The position numbers and the translations under genes are program-made. The notes under the pieces were generated by a model, which made no database searches, was not told the DNA's origin, and was given only the letters and a program-made list of their open reading frames with translations. From Actinomadura formosensis NBRC 14204 (GTDB lineage Bacteria; Actinomycetota; Actinomycetes; Streptosporangiales; Streptosporangiaceae): DNA of 34,460 bases. The DNA is taken from the NCBI RefSeq assembly GCF_001552155.1, contig NZ_BCQQ01000079.1, positions 1 to 34,460 on the forward strand. The letters run 5' to 3'. This document shows positions 33,407 to 34,460 of this stretch, piece after piece (the stretch's first letter is position 1; every line of letters begins with the position of its first letter).

Positions 33407-34460
33407 ATGCCAAATGAACCCACCGGTGAGCGGTTGCTCGCCCGCCGCTACCGCCTGGTGACCCAGGTCGGCCGGGGCGGCATGGGGACGGTCTGGCAGG
33501 CGCACGATGAGGTCCTCGGTCGTGACGTGGCGGTAAAGGAGGTCATCCTCCCGCATGGTCTCACCGATGAGGAACGCGCCGTGCACCACAAGCGCACGTT
33601 CCGTGAGGCCCGGACCGCCGCGAGGCTCGGCCACCCCGGTGTCGTGACGGTCTACGACGTCGTCGAGGAGGACGACCGGCCCTGGATCATCATGGAGCTG
33701 ATCAGGGCGCTCTCCCTGGACCAGGTGATCAAGCAGGAGGGGCCGCTGGAGCCCCGCCGCGCCGCGGAGATCGGCCGCCAGATGCTCGCCGCGCTGCACG
33801 CCGCGCACGACGCCGGCGTCCTGCACCGCGACGTCAAGCCCAGCAACGTGCTGATCACCGGCACGGGGCGGATGGGCGAGCGCGCCGTGCTGACCGACTT
33901 CGGCATCGCGACCGCGGCCGGCGACGCCACGCTCACCCAGACGGGCCTGGTGATGGGCTCGCCCGCCTACATCGCGCCCGAACGCGCCCGGGGCCGCGTC
34001 GCCGGCCCGGCGTCCGACCTGTGGTCGCTCGGCGTGACCCTGTACGCGATGCTGCACGGCAGGTCGCCGTTCGAGCGGCCCGAGCCGATGGCCGCGCTGG
34101 TCGCGGTGATCTCCGAGGAGCCCGATCCGCCGGAGAAGGGCGGCCGGCTGATCCCGGTCATCGAGGGGCTGCTGCGCAAGAACCCCGACCAGCGGATGGA
34201 CGCGATCGAGGCCGGCGCGCTGCTGGACGACATCGTCCGGCAGGAGACCATCGACACGCAGCGGACGATGGCCGTCGAGTTCTCCCCGGAGGAGTACCCC
34301 GGCCCCCAGACCACCACGCCGGAGCCGTACGGGGAGGCGTACGCCGAGCCGTATCCCGAGACGTACGCGCCCGACCACCCGCTGCCGGAGGAGATGGAGA
34401 CCTCCGGCGGCCGGACGGGCGCCGCCGCGTCCGGCGCGGCCACCGCCCCGCGGGGCCCCG
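33407..34460 (+). CDS. Serine/threonine protein kinase (3'-truncated by window edge)
   Basis: 351 residues visible. Kinase domain about 15-275: VGRGGMGTVW (21-30), Lys44, HRDVKPSN (140-147), DFG at 164-166, activation loop with TLTQTG and SPAYIAPE, then the C-lobe. After it comes an acidic, Pro/Tyr/Glu-rich stretch with PEPYGEAYAEPYPETYAP, a likely juxtamembrane linker; a membrane segment, if any, lies beyond the window. ATG33407 gives MPNEPTGERL; an in-frame ATG at 33395 is also possible, and neither has a clear ribosome binding site, so a leaderless message is conceivable. It is divergent from lysX across 185 bases. Confidence 0.92.
   Translation, partial: MPNEPTGERLLARRYRLVTQVGRGGMGTVWQAHDEVLGRDVAVKEVILPHGLTDEERAVHHKRTFREARTAARLGHPGVVTVYDVVEEDDRPWIIMELIRALSLDQVIKQEGPLEPRRAAEIGRQMLAALHAAHDAGVLHRDVKPSNVLITGTGRMGERAVLTDFGIATAAGDATLTQTGLVMGSPAYIAPERARGRVAGPASDLWSLGVTLYAMLHGRSPFERPEPMAALVAVISEEPDPPEKGGRLIPVIEGLLRKNPDQRMDAIEAGALLDDIVRQETIDTQRTMAVEFSPEEYPGPQTTTPEPYGEAYAEPYPETYAPDHPLPEEMETSGGRTGAAASGAATAPRGP

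Noticed and set aside
1..34460. CRISPR arrays, insertion sequences, tRNA or rRNA genes
   Set aside because: I found no direct-repeat/spacer array, transposase, terminal inverted repeats, or tRNA-like cloverleaf; the 11-bp repeats are too short and contiguous for CRISPR.

Overview
The window is very GC-rich DNA with the third-position codon bias, GTG starts and head-to-tail 4-bp stop/start overlaps of a filamentous actinomycete. The PspC small protein, F420-type luciferase-like monooxygenase, cysteine-free HesB-like protein, LysX, transmembrane PASTA-less Ser/Thr kinases and an AfsR-type SARP all fit Actinomycetota. A Streptosporangiales/Thermomonosporaceae (Actinomadura-like) host is my guess; no rRNA or tRNA is present to settle it.

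Left part (1-10.4 kb): a 5'-truncated acyl-CoA synthetase faces a minus-strand operon of ABC ATPase, a broken YhgE/Pip-type membrane protein in two pieces, and a TetR regulator, with a near-perfect 12-bp-arm palindrome just upstream of the operon. Next come a receptor-type Ser/Thr kinase, a coupled DUF35/thiolase-like (lipid-transfer protein) pair, a divergent SDR + luciferase-like monooxygenase pair, and a HesB-like protein. The SDR promoter carries the same palindrome core as the ABC/TetR operon, so the two blocks may share a regulator. This looks like lipid, steroid or CoA-thioester catabolism.

Middle part (10.4-16.4 kb): a small membrane protein, an MBL-fold hydrolase translationally coupled to a HAD hydrolase, a PspC-domain protein, and a 1253-residue SF1-helicase-like protein in which the Walker A and B motifs have decayed, followed by a long Pro-rich tail.

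Right part (16.5-29.7 kb): a compact secondary-metabolite locus. The plus-strand operon encodes (i) a single-chain fusion of a kynurenine-3-monooxygenase/VioC-like FAD hydroxylase with an aromatic L-amino-acid decarboxylase, (ii) a P450, (iii) an anthranilate-synthase-type chorismate enzyme and (iv) a class II DAHP synthase, all overlapping or nearly so. Facing it on the minus strand are a family-2 methyltransferase lacking the usual catalytic His, a CapD-like SDR with a degraded catalytic motif, and an AfsR-type SARP followed 4 bp later by a WrbA-type flavoprotein. The locus makes its own shikimate and anthranilate supply, then hydroxylates and decarboxylates what is most likely tryptophan or kynurenine. 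I know of no described pathway with this layout.

The best regulatory evidence is in non-coding DNA. Arrays of 11-bp-periodic GAGAG-core repeats lie upstream of the fusion operon (16533-16565), the methyltransferase (26371-26403) and the SARP (29677-29720). In the first two, the last core is exactly 10 bp from a TAGC(A/G)T -10 hexamer. This is the classical SARP-box geometry and ties the operons into one regulon.

Right edge (29.7-34.5 kb): a 59-residue small membrane protein downstream of lysX (lysyl-phosphatidylglycerol synthase/lysyl-tRNA synthetase), and a divergent Ser/Thr kinase that runs off the window.
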